Shown: in pieces, positions 1-9,211 of the stretch
Layout of the letters: every line of letters starts with the position of its first letter
Numbering within the stretch: position 1 is the first letter of the stretch
From: DASPWV01 sp046727855
GTDB lineage: Bacteria > Acidobacteriota > Vicinamibacteria > Vicinamibacterales > UBA2999
Direction of reading: 5' to 3'
NCBI GenBank assembly: GCA_046727855.1
Contig: JBKPDL010000120.1
Location: 1-18,408 of the forward strand
DNA: 18,408 nt
Notes under the pieces: generated by a model
Told to the model about the DNA's origin: nothing
The model's database searches: none
The model's input: only the letters and a program-made list of their open reading frames with translations
Program-made: the position numbers and the translations under genes

Positions 1-646
1 GACGGCGCGCGGCGGCAAGTTCGGCCCGGCCGCATTGGCCGCGCTCGAAGCGGGCGATCAGACGCTCGCCGCGTTCCTGCGCGGCATCGATTTCTTCGCG
101 CAAGGACAGGTCGAACGCGCGGCGCAGCAATTTCAGCTCGCCATGCAGCAGGCACCAACCTTCGCGCCCGTTCGGATGTACATGGGCGTGATTCTGTCGC
201 TCGCCAATCGCCACAAGGAAGCGGCGAGCCTGCTCTCGAGCATCCCGGCCGATGCGACGGGACCGGCGCCGGTTGCACGACTCGCCGCCATCAACTGGCT
301 GCACGCCGGCGATGTGGGCCTGGCGGTCGAGTCTCTCGAAAAGGCGGTGAAGGCGAATGACGCCGACGCCACGCGAGCGCTGGCGCTGGCGTATGTCGTC
401 GGCAACCGCGCCACCGACGCGCTGCCGCTGCTGGCACGCCACCTTGCGGAGGAGCCAAAGGATCAAGCGGCGCTGCTGGCCGGAATCTACGCGACCTTTG
501 CCACCTATGCCGGCGGAAGCCATCGCGACGCGCTCGCCGCCGATCGCACGCGCGCTCAAGGGTGGGCCAAGGCCTATGCCGCGTCGGGCGGTGAAATGCA
601 GAACCTCGTCGACGCATGGATGAAACACTTGGAAGGGCTGAAATGA
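1..646 (+). CDS. TPR-repeat protein, C-terminal part (5' truncated by window edge)
   Basis: The reading frame is open from base 2, so the start lies upstream of the window and about 214 C-terminal residues are visible. A TTG at 35 could act as a start but cuts into continuous helical sequence, so I treat the gene as partial. The protein is Ala/Leu-rich with alternating helix pairs of the tetratricopeptide type: one around GIDFFAQGQVERAAQQF, another around MGVILSLANRHKEAASLL, and later helices around ALALAYVVGNRATDALPLL. TPR proteins bind other proteins; the partner is unknown. In acidobacterial genomes such repeats often form the tail of VWFA-related secreted proteins, but the part that would show this is outside the window. 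The stop overlaps the start of the S9 peptidase gene by 4 bases (ATGA), so the two are probably translationally coupled. Confidence 0.8.
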   Translation, partial: TARGGKFGPAALAALEAGDQTLAAFLRGIDFFAQGQVERAAQQFQLAMQQAPTFAPVRMYMGVILSLANRHKEAASLLSSIPADATGPAPVARLAAINWLHAGDVGLAVESLEKAVKANDADATRALALAYVVGNRATDALPLLARHLAEEPKDQAALLAGIYATFATYAGGSHRDALAADRTRAQGWAKAYAASGGEMQNLVDAWMKHLEGLK

Positions 647-2796
647 AGAAGCGATCGCGGACTCTGTTCCTCCTCCTGGTCCTCGCGCTTGCGCCGGCCG
701 GCGCGCAGGAGCGGCGGCTCATCACGGAAAACGATCTCCTCAAGTTCGTGTGGATCGCGGACCCGCAGATCTCACCCGACGGGACGCGCATCGTGTTTAC
801 GCGGGTCGTCGTCAATGAGAAACAGGATGACTACGACACGAGCTTGTGGATCGTGCCGGCAGCCGGCGGCGAAGAGCCGCGCCGGCTCACGTCGGGCGGA
901 CGCGACTCGAGCGCGCGATGGGCGCCGGACAGCCGTCGTCTCGCGTTCGTGCGGGTGGTGGAACGTGATGGCAAACCGCAGCCGGGTCAGATCCATGTGT
1001 TGGCGCTCGATGGCGGCGAAGCCAGACCGCTCACGGATCTGCCGAAGGGTGCGTCAGCGCCGGTGTGGTCGCCCGACGGCAAACGGATTGCGTTTGCGAG
1101 CACTGCGAAGCCGGACGACAAACCAGAAGACACGAAGCCGAGCGACAAACCAGGCGACACGAAGCCGAGCGACGTTCGCGTGATTACCTCTGCCGTCTAT
1201 CGCGCCAATGGCAGCGGGTGGAACGACCCGGATCGTCCATCTCACATCTGGGTCGCCGACGTCACGGCGGGAGCCGACGTCCCCAAGGCGCGGCAACTGA
1301 CCAGCGGCAAGTACGCTGAGTCGGGCGCCGTCTGGTCGGGCGACAGCGGACGGATCTTCTTTACGTCAGCGCGCACGGATGACCCGTATTACGCGCCGAG
1401 CGACTCGGATCTCTACGCGGTGCCGGCAGCGGGCGGAGAGATCACGCGGATCGCCAGCATCGACGGCACGATCGGCAATGTCCGCCTGTCGGCCGACGGC
1501 CAATCGATTGCGTTCGTCGGCACGCTGAACGGCACGCCCGTACGGTCCTACGATCAATCCGATCTCTTCGTCGCAACTGTTGACGGCGCCGGCGCGCCGC
1601 GCAATCTCACCGCGAAGTTTGACTCCGACATCAACGGCGGCATCGGCGGCGATCAGGCGGCGCCACGCGGCGGCTCGTCACGCGGCCCCATCTGGTCGTC
1701 AGACGGCAGGTCGATCACCATCGTCGTGGGCGAGCGCGGCGAAGCCAACCTGGTGCGGTTCGACGTTGCCAGCGGCACACCCGGTCCGGTGCTTGAAGGC
1801 GAGCATGCGGTGCAATCGTATTCATCCAGCGGCGATGGCCGTCGTCTCGTGGTGCTGGTGTCGACCCAGACCAATATCGGCGATCTGGTCTCGATGGAGA
1901 TCGGCGCAAACGGTGCGGCGCTGCCGGCACCTCGCCAGATCACGCACGTCAACGAGCCGCTCTTCAAGACCCTCAAGCTTGCCGTGCCGGAGCAGATTTC
2001 GTGGGCATCGTTCGACGGCAAACGTATTCAAGGCTGGCTGATGCATCCGCCGGACTTCGATCGCTCCAAGAAGTACCCGTTGATTCTCGAGATCCACGGC
2101 GGGCCGCATTCCGCGTACGGCAACACGTTCACGCACGAATTTCAGTGGATGGCGGCCAAGGGATACGTCGTGTTGTTTCCCAACCCGCGCGGCAGCAGCA
2201 ATTACGGACAGGACTTCGGCAACATCATTCAATACCGCTATCCGGCCGATGACTACAAAGACCTGATGGCGGGCGTTGACGAAGTTTTGAAGCGCGGGTA
2301 TATCGACGAGAAACGACTTGGTGTGACTGGCGGCAGCGGCGGCGGGCTGCTCACCAATTGGACAGTGACGCAGACGCAGCGTTTTGCCGCAGCCGTATCG
2401 CAGCGATCGATTGCCGATTGGTACGGGTTCTGGTTCACAGCGGATTTCACGCTCTTCACGCCAACGTGGTTCCGCAAAGCGCCGTGGGAAGATCCGTCTG
2501 ACTTCACCGCCCGCTCACCGATTACACACGTGGCCAACGTGAAAACGCCGCTCATGCTGGTTGACGGAGACGACGACCTGCGGACGCCGCCATCGGATGG
2601 CGGCGAGATGATGTTCCGCGCGTTGAAGTACTTGAAGGTGCCGACGGTGATGGTGCGGTTTCCTGGTGAGACGCACGAACTATCTCGCTCAGGAAAACCC
2701 AAACACCGAGTCGAGCGGCTTCAGCACATCGTCGGGTGGTTTGACCGTTGGTTAATGGGGAAGAGGGACGCGCGATACGAGACGAGTGCGCGGTGA
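643..2796 (+). CDS. Secreted S9-family prolyl oligopeptidase / dipeptidyl aminopeptidase-like peptidase
   Basis: This 717-residue serine peptidase of family S9 probably cleaves short peptides outside the cytoplasm. The start at 643 is chosen because it begins a clean signal peptide (MKKRSRTLFLLLVLALAPAG, likely cut near AGA-QE) and overlaps the upstream stop as ATGA; an in-frame ATG at 616 would bury the signal. Residues ~35-400 hold WD40-like PD40 beta-propeller strands, seen as repeated (S/A)PDG/D-R-(I/L)-(V/A)-F motifs such as SPDGTRIVF, APDSRRLAF and SPDGKRIAF. The alpha/beta-hydrolase domain follows. The inferred triad is Ser565 in GGSGGG, Asp645 in GDDDLRTP and His678 in GETHEL. The nucleophile elbow is GGSGGG, whereas many S9 enzymes have GxSYGG. 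A short hydrophilic insert in the propeller carries a 27-base tandem duplication. The exact specificity (acylaminoacyl- or dipeptidyl-peptidase) cannot be read from sequence alone. Confidence 0.92.
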   Translation: MKKRSRTLFLLLVLALAPAGAQERRLITENDLLKFVWIADPQISPDGTRIVFTRVVVNEKQDDYDTSLWIVPAAGGEEPRRLTSGGRDSSARWAPDSRRLAFVRVVERDGKPQPGQIHVLALDGGEARPLTDLPKGASAPVWSPDGKRIAFASTAKPDDKPEDTKPSDKPGDTKPSDVRVITSAVYRANGSGWNDPDRPSHIWVADVTAGADVPKARQLTSGKYAESGAVWSGDSGRIFFTSARTDDPYYAPSDSDLYAVPAAGGEITRIASIDGTIGNVRLSADGQSIAFVGTLNGTPVRSYDQSDLFVATVDGAGAPRNLTAKFDSDINGGIGGDQAAPRGGSSRGPIWSSDGRSITIVVGERGEANLVRFDVASGTPGPVLEGEHAVQSYSSSGDGRRLVVLVSTQTNIGDLVSMEIGANGAALPAPRQITHVNEPLFKTLKLAVPEQISWASFDGKRIQGWLMHPPDFDRSKKYPLILEIHGGPHSAYGNTFTHEFQWMAAKGYVVLFPNPRGSSNYGQDFGNIIQYRYPADDYKDLMAGVDEVLKRGYIDEKRLGVTGGSGGGLLTNWTVTQTQRFAAAVSQRSIADWYGFWFTADFTLFTPTWFRKAPWEDPSDFTARSPITHVANVKTPLMLVDGDDDLRTPPSDGGEMMFRALKYLKVPTVMVRFPGETHELSRSGKPKHRVERLQHIVGWFDRWLMGKRDARYETSAR
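1117..1170 (+). repeat. 27-base in-frame tandem duplication inside the S9 peptidase
   Basis: Two adjacent 27-base units (1117-1143 and 1144-1170) differ at only two bases and encode DKPEDTKPS and DKPGDTKPS. The unit is hydrophilic, rich in Lys, Pro, Asp, and lies between two predicted propeller strands, so it probably extends a surface loop. Confidence 0.9.
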
Positions 2797-2910
2797 ATCT
2801 GGAGATTTAGTGATCTGGTGAATTGGAGAAAATCTGGAGATCTCCAAATCTTCAGATTTGAAGATTTTGCGATCACCAAATTTTCTCCAAATCTCCACAT
2901 CTCCAGATTC
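2796..2910. repeat. AT-rich palindromic intergenic element, GGAGATTT family, copy 1
   Basis: The sequence between two convergent genes is almost entirely self-complementary. AATCTGGAGAT at 2796-2806 is a perfect inverted repeat of 2899-2909. Bases 2820-2842 pair with 2871-2893 at about 20 of 23 positions. The inner loop has its own hairpin, AAATCTTC (2846-2853) with GAAGATTT (2860-2867), and a perfect palindrome GGAGATCTCC at 2836-2845. Base composition is far more AT-rich than the flanking genes, and GATC is frequent. The element begins on the last base of the S9 peptidase stop codon and ends 5-6 bases from the stop of the convergent TPR gene. It has no T-tract, so it is not a classical intrinsic terminator, although the fold could still stop transcription or protect both 3' ends. 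Confidence 0.85.
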
Positions 2911-2915
2911 GGATC

Positions 2916-4541
2916 TCAGGATCTGCCCACAGCCTTCTTGGCCTGTGCCAGTTCAGAGCGTTCGGTGTCAGCTTCTTTCGCCACCTCCAGCAGCTTCTTG
3001 TAATACGTCGCGGCCTTCTCCTTGTCGCCGGCCATCTCCGCGGCACGCGCGCCGCCGTAAATCCCTCTGAAGCGATTGGGCTCCTTCTTCATCGTCGCCT
3101 CGAACGCAACGAGCGCGTCCTTCGGCCTGCCGGCTTCGAGCAGCATGTAGCCATACAGCTCGCGGGAGGGAGCGAGCGGGCCGGGAGAAATCGCCGACTT
3201 GTCCGTCGCGTCTTCTGCATCGGCCGCAGCCGCCATCTGCGTCAACGCGTCGTCCTTCTTTCCTTCGGCATACGCCTGCCAGGCGAGCGCAACGCGGCGC
3301 TGGATGTCCACCTGTTCGGTCCAATACGCGTCTTTCATGTCTCGCAGTTTGTCGCGCAGCGCGGCGAGGCGTTCGATGTCGGCGGTGGCGGCAGCCGGAT
3401 TACCGCTGCGTGCCGCGCCAATCGCACGCGCAAAGTGGGTGATGGCTTCTGTAAACGGCGTGTTCGCCGGGCGGACCGTGAGGTTCGCTGCTTCGCCCCA
3501 CTGACCACGCTCGAGGGCGTAGCGAGCAGGAATCGCCGCAACGGCAAACGCCCCGGCGCCGGCCGCGCCGGCAGCCGCACCTTCTCCGCCGACGGTCACG
3601 CTGATCGCGTGATCGACCACAGCCTTGGCCGCTTTGTCCTGGGCGATCTGCAAATACGCGTAGGCTTGATAGTCGAGCGCGTGCAATTCCTCGCCGGGAC
3701 CGTTGCCCTTGCGCGCCGCTTCCGCCGAACGTCGATTGGTTTCAATCGATTCCTTCCAATAACCAACACGCGTGAACGTGTGCGACGGCATATGGAGCGC
3801 GTGCGGAATCGCCGGAGCGAGCGATGCGTACTTGCGCGCGGCCTCGAGCGCCTTGGGCGCGAGCGGCGGCACGTCGTAGGCGTGAATGATGTAGTGCGCC
3901 AGTCCAGGATGCGCCGGCATCTGCTGGAACAGCGGCTCGAGGATGGCCGCGGCCTGCTGGTTCTTCGCGTAGGTTTTGTCCGTTGGCACGGCCGCCTGAT
4001 TGGCGGCCAGCGCGTAGAAGATCCGGACTTCAACGTCCTTCGGATTGTCGGCTGAGACCTTTGCCATCGCCGCTTCATACGCGGCGATGCGGGCCGCATG
4101 CGTGCTGGGTTCGGTGCTGGTCACCAGCTCACCCACGGCATCAATTAGTGCACGCTCGCGCGGCGTCGGTGAACCTGTGCTCTTCCCCTTTTCCACCGAC
4201 ATGCGCGTCATCTCGATGGTTTTGGCGTTCTTCAAACCCGCGAATGGGTTGCCCCAATGCGACAGGGCAATCCCCCAGTGCGCCATGGCGCAGTTCGGAT
4301 CCTTGGCGAGAATGCCCTCGAACATCTTGATGGCTTCGGGGAACCAGAAGGAATGCAGCAGCGCCACGGACTTGTTGAAGTCGTCCTTCACTGCGGGCGC
4401 GCACGAGGTTTCGAATTTGACGCTGGCGCTGCCGATTTGATCTGGCGACATGTTGCCGTGATCTTCGTGCTGCGCGAGCGCAGCCGTCGGTAGCGCGAAT
4501 GTACAGATACAGAGCAGAACGGTGACGATCTGGCGCTTCAT
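2916..4541 (-). CDS. Secreted TPR-repeat protein
   Basis: This 541-residue protein starts at 4541 with a signal peptide (MKRQIVTVLLCICTFALP, likely cleaved after AALA before QHEDHG). The start has a GGAGAG ribosome-binding sequence about 7 bases upstream; a longer reading frame to 4592 would place residues before the signal peptide and is rejected. The mature chain is made of helical pairs typical of tetratricopeptide repeats: an early pair around WFPEAIKMFEGILAKDPNCAMAHWGIAL and C-terminal pairs around LLEAGRPKDALVAFE and MAGDKEKAATYYKKLLEVA. The N-terminal mature part is His/Asp-rich (HEDHGN), which might bind metal. No catalytic motif is evident. The gene lies 13 bases downstream of the amidohydrolase gene, so they are probably cotranscribed and both exported. 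Its stop is convergent with the S9 peptidase, separated by a palindromic element. Confidence 0.88.
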   Translation of the reverse strand: MKRQIVTVLLCICTFALPTAALAQHEDHGNMSPDQIGSASVKFETSCAPAVKDDFNKSVALLHSFWFPEAIKMFEGILAKDPNCAMAHWGIALSHWGNPFAGLKNAKTIEMTRMSVEKGKSTGSPTPRERALIDAVGELVTSTEPSTHAARIAAYEAAMAKVSADNPKDVEVRIFYALAANQAAVPTDKTYAKNQQAAAILEPLFQQMPAHPGLAHYIIHAYDVPPLAPKALEAARKYASLAPAIPHALHMPSHTFTRVGYWKESIETNRRSAEAARKGNGPGEELHALDYQAYAYLQIAQDKAAKAVVDHAISVTVGGEGAAAGAAGAGAFAVAAIPARYALERGQWGEAANLTVRPANTPFTEAITHFARAIGAARSGNPAAATADIERLAALRDKLRDMKDAYWTEQVDIQRRVALAWQAYAEGKKDDALTQMAAAADAEDATDKSAISPGPLAPSRELYGYMLLEAGRPKDALVAFEATMKKEPNRFRGIYGGARAAEMAGDKEKAATYYKKLLEVAKEADTERSELAQAKKAVGRS

Positions 4542-4554
4542 GGGCACTCTCCGG

Positions 4555-5823
4555 TCAGTGTTGCTGGGTGGACGGTGACTGAGTTCGAGCAAAGTTCAGC
4601 CGATCGAGACCGACACGCCCGTTGTTGATCACGAGCAGCGGATCCTGCAACGTGGCGACGTTCTCGAGCGGATTGCGTTCGACAACGACCAGATCGGCTT
4701 CGAAGCCGGGTACGATCTGGCCGATCTGTTTCTCGAGACGCAGCATCTGGGCGTTCGTGAGCGTTGCGGCCTGCAGCGCGGCCAACGGCGTCAGACCGCA
4801 CTCGACAAGGTTGGCGATCTCCTTGGACACACGTCCAACACTGGCGGGGCCGTAGCCGGTGTCGGAGCCGGCGACGATCTTCACGCCCAGCTTGTTGGCC
4901 CGACCGATCACCTCGCGCAGCCGCGGCAGCATATGCTGGCCACGCAGCTGCAGATCGCGATTGTCGTAGTCGCCGCCGACATCGGCCACGTCTTTCACCG
5001 CCTCCATCGTCGGATCGAAGAAGGTGCCCTGCTTGCTCATCAACTGGAGCGCTTCATCGGTTAGATACGTGCCGTGCTCGATGCTGCGCACGCCCGCCTT
5101 GACGGCCGCAAGCGCGCCCTCAGCGCCGTGCGCGTGCGCCTCCACCGACACGTTTTTGGTTGCGGCCTCCTGCACAATGGTGCGGAGCTCGTCTTCGGTG
5201 TAGACCTGCTTGCGTGGATCGGTATCGGGAGTGCCGGCGCGTTCAGTCGCGAGCACTTTGATCCAATCGACGCCGTGTGACAGATTGGCCTGCACGACGC
5301 GGCGCATCGCGTCGGTCGTGGTCACGCCCCGGCGCATCAAATCTCCCAGCGCCGGCGTATCGAAATAGGCCTCTTCGGCGATCGTTGGGCGCACGTGATA
5401 GCCAGCCGCGATCATATCCGGTCCTGTGACAATACCCTGCTTCACCAATTCGCGCATCCCGACGTCAACGTAGCCCGACACGCCCGCGCTTCGCGCCGTC
5501 GTGACGCCGCTTTCGAGCGCGGTACGCATTGCGCGCAGGTTGGCGATGTGCACGTGCGCGTCGATCAATCCGGGAACGACATAACGTCCTCGCACGTCGA
5601 CAACCTTCGCGCCGCCCGGCGCACCTGCCGTCGACACCGACTCGATGCGGCCGCCGCGAAGCAGCACGGTGACGTTCGGCTGCACACTGCCATCGGCGAC
5701 GTTGATCACATTGGCGTTGACGAGCGCGATTGCGTCAACCGGCTCCTGTTCAAAGGATCGAGTTCTGGGCGCGAAAAGCGACACCAGCAGCACCGCGGAT
5801 AGAAGTAGAGAGCGTCGTCGCAT
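4555..5823 (-). CDS. Secreted metal-dependent amidohydrolase (imidazolonepropionase/prolidase-like)
   Basis: The 422-residue product belongs to the amidohydrolase superfamily, which hydrolyses amide or cyclic-amide bonds with one or two metals in a TIM barrel. The ATG at 5823 is chosen because it opens a signal peptide (MRRRSLLLSAVLLVSLFAPR); upstream in-frame codons run through proline/valine-rich non-coding sequence. Metal-site motifs are in the expected order: DAHVH (His90, His92), WIKV (Lys189, the probable bridging lysine), EAHAHG (His230), SIEHG (His250) and GSDTG (Asp321). The N-terminal beta-sandwich element (VNANVINVADGS...GRYVVPGLIDAHVH) and the C-terminal part with PGFEADLVVVERNPL complete the fold. 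Many secreted relatives in Acidobacteriota and Xanthomonadales are dipeptidases for X-Pro or Lys/Arg peptides, so it may share peptide-scavenging work with the S9 enzyme, but the substrate is not known. A ribosome-binding site upstream is weak. Confidence 0.9.
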   Translation of the reverse strand: MRRRSLLLSAVLLVSLFAPRTRSFEQEPVDAIALVNANVINVADGSVQPNVTVLLRGGRIESVSTAGAPGGAKVVDVRGRYVVPGLIDAHVHIANLRAMRTALESGVTTARSAGVSGYVDVGMRELVKQGIVTGPDMIAAGYHVRPTIAEEAYFDTPALGDLMRRGVTTTDAMRRVVQANLSHGVDWIKVLATERAGTPDTDPRKQVYTEDELRTIVQEAATKNVSVEAHAHGAEGALAAVKAGVRSIEHGTYLTDEALQLMSKQGTFFDPTMEAVKDVADVGGDYDNRDLQLRGQHMLPRLREVIGRANKLGVKIVAGSDTGYGPASVGRVSKEIANLVECGLTPLAALQAATLTNAQMLRLEKQIGQIVPGFEADLVVVERNPLENVATLQDPLLVINNGRVGLDRLNFARTQSPSTQQH

Positions 5824-6010
5824 ATGTCTCGCGAGCCATCTTCGTCCCCCTTGCGTCCTCGCCGCAATGGCGACATTTTTGGTCGGGTATGCCCGATGGT
5901 TGCGGCATGTGCCAACTCGCCCACCGTTGGCGCCACTTCTCTGAAGATGGGCAAAACCGCAAAAAAAGCTCTGTAAAATCCTGAAAGTTTGGGGTCGGCG
6001 GGGCGGGTCC

Positions 6011-6102
6011 AGACAGGTGAGCCAGGTCGGGCAGATTGGCGTTACGCAGAATTGATCAGCGTAAATCCACCAGCCAACCAGCCCCACCTGCCCCACCAGC
6101 CT
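6011..6102 (+). repeat. Large imperfect inverted repeat in the leader of the radical SAM gene
   Basis: Bases 6011-6040 can pair with 6073-6102 at about 23 of 30 positions, with 14 of 17 in the inner part (6024-6040 with 6073-6089). The loop contains a second perfect stem, TTACGC (6042-6047) with GCGTAA (6059-6064). The 3' arm continues into CCCCACC-type words with C-tracts at 6082, 6091, 6105, 6109 and 6118, so the minus strand has five runs of three or more G and could form a G-quadruplex, though one loop would be about 10 bases. Confidence 0.65.
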
Positions 6103-6120
6103 TACCCACCCCACCAGCCC

Positions 6121-6128
6121 AAGGAGAG
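6121..6128 (+). promoter_or_regulatory. Ribosome-binding site of the radical SAM gene
   Basis: AAGGAGAG lies three bases before the ATG at 6132, with its GGAG core 5 bases upstream. It decides the start over the in-frame ATG/alternative codon at 6036, whose extra 32 residues would be Pro-rich translation of the repeat. Confidence 0.8.
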
Positions 6129-6131
6129 TCG

Positions 6132-8254
<2,123 letters not shown>

Positions 8255-8255
<1 letters not shown>

Positions 8256-8384
8256 ATCTGGAGATTTGTCGATTTCGAGATCTGGAGTCGATTTGGAGAT
8301 CACCAGATCTCGAGATCTTCATATTTGCAGATGTCGATATCTCTAGATCTACTCCAAATCTCGAAATCTCGAGTTCTCCAGATA
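8255..8384. repeat. AT-rich palindromic intergenic element, GGAGATTT family, copy 2
   Basis: Starts directly on the stop codon of the radical SAM gene with the same 15 bases as copy 1 (TGAATCTGGAGATTT, counting the stop). ATCTGGAGA at 8256-8264 is a perfect inverted repeat of 8375-8383, and 8271-8288 pairs with 8351-8368 at 17 of 18 positions. The interior is a chain of GATC-containing words (AGATCT, GAGATC, TAGATCT). It ends about 11 bases before the proposed GTG start of the next gene. Confidence 0.87.
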
Positions 8385-8394
8385 CACTTTTCAC

Positions 8395-9204
8395 GTGCCT
8401 TCCTCTCCTGCGACGCTCGCCGGCGTTCGCATCGTGTCCATAGCGTTGAACACGCCCGGCCCGCTTGCCGTTCAACGGCTCGCGGCTGAAGGCGCGCAGG
8501 TAGTGAAAATCGAACCGCCCGCGGGTGATCCACTCGCGACATTTGCCCCGACTTGGTACAAGGAGCTGCACGCCGAGGTCCGTGTTGAGCGAATCGACCT
8601 CAAAACCGCGTCCGGCCAGCATCAAGCCGCATCGCTTGTCGCCGACGCGGATGTATTCGTTAGCAGCCAGCGACCATCGGCGCTTGCGCGCCTTGGCTTC
8701 GATGCCAGGAGTCTTTCTCACACGCGTTGGTTGAATATCGTCGGTGATCGCGCCGCGCCCGAACTGCCCGGCCACGATTTGACCTACCTCGCGCAGGCTG
8801 GACTGCTGGAAGACGCATTGCCGATCAGTTTGTTCGCCGATGTCATGGGATCGGAACGCGCCTTCTCTGCCGCGCTCTTGCTGCTGCGGCAACCACCCGG
8901 CGCCCGTGCCGAAGTTGGCCTGTTCGACAGTCTCGACGCGCTCGCTGCACCGCGACGACACGGACTGACGACACGCGGCGGTCCACTGGGCGGTGGCCTA
9001 CCGGCGTACGGAATCTATCGCACGCGTGAAGACAGCGTGGCAATCGCCGCTCTCGAGCCGCACTTCCGCGCACGTCTCTACGAGCAACTCAATCTGCCGC
9101 TCGATAGCTCACTCGAGGATGTGATGGCGGCGCGGACCGCTTGGGAATGGGAGGAATGGGGCAAAGCGAACGGCCTGCCGATCGTCCGCATCCGCACGAC
9201 ATAG
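8395..9204 (+). CDS. Compact family III CoA-transferase / alpha-methylacyl-CoA racemase-like protein
   Basis: This 269-residue protein resembles the CaiB/BaiF family, which moves CoA between carboxylic acids or, in the racemase branch, inverts 2-methylacyl-CoA. Signs are the N-terminal LAGVRIVSIALNTPGPLAVQRLAAEGAQVVKIEPPAGDP segment, GHDLTYLAQAGLL with the likely catalytic Asp128 (compare GHDxNYLALSG in racemases), GLFDSL, then PAYGIYRTREDSVAIAALEPHF and a C-terminal TAWEWEEW. Family members are usually 350-400 residues, so this is a shortened version in which the linker between the catalytic Asp and the Y-x-T-x-D-G region is compressed; all blocks are in order and there is no frameshift. The GTG at 8395 has no visible ribosome-binding site and sits just after a palindromic element, so the exact start is uncertain. 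Its stop is only 7 bases from the convergent PQQ dehydrogenase stop. Confidence 0.78.
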   Translation: MPSSPATLAGVRIVSIALNTPGPLAVQRLAAEGAQVVKIEPPAGDPLATFAPTWYKELHAEVRVERIDLKTASGQHQAASLVADADVFVSSQRPSALARLGFDARSLSHTRWLNIVGDRAAPELPGHDLTYLAQAGLLEDALPISLFADVMGSERAFSAALLLLRQPPGARAEVGLFDSLDALAAPRRHGLTTRGGPLGGGLPAYGIYRTREDSVAIAALEPHFRARLYEQLNLPLDSSLEDVMAARTAWEWEEWGKANGLPIVRIRTT

Positions 9205-9211
9205 ACGGTCG

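Larger units (their letters stand above)
5824..6131. other. Divergent intergenic region (308 bases) with structured leader
   Basis: This gap must hold promoters for the amidohydrolase (-) and radical SAM gene (+). A small hairpin TCGGG-TATG-CCCGA lies at 5882-5895. An A-rich stretch with TAAAAT at 5974-5979 could be a -10 box for the rightward gene, but no convincing -35 is visible. From 6011 to 6120 the sequence becomes a large imperfect inverted repeat followed by a C-tract-rich run (described separately). Confidence 0.5.

Noticed and set aside
2796..2910. CRISPR array or IS end as explanation for the repeats
   Set aside because: No regular repeat-spacer spacing, no transposase, and no target-site duplication around the elements.
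2818..3003. A 61-codon + strand frame within the palindromic element
   Set aside because: It translates the repeat and runs antisense into the TPR gene.
5974..5979. TAAAAT as a firm promoter for the radical SAM gene
   Set aside because: No -35 box at proper spacing, so I kept it only as a weak remark.
6036..6131. N-terminal extension of the radical SAM protein
   Set aside because: The added residues are a Pro/Ala translation of the CCCCACC repeat; the AAGGAGAG site selects 6132.
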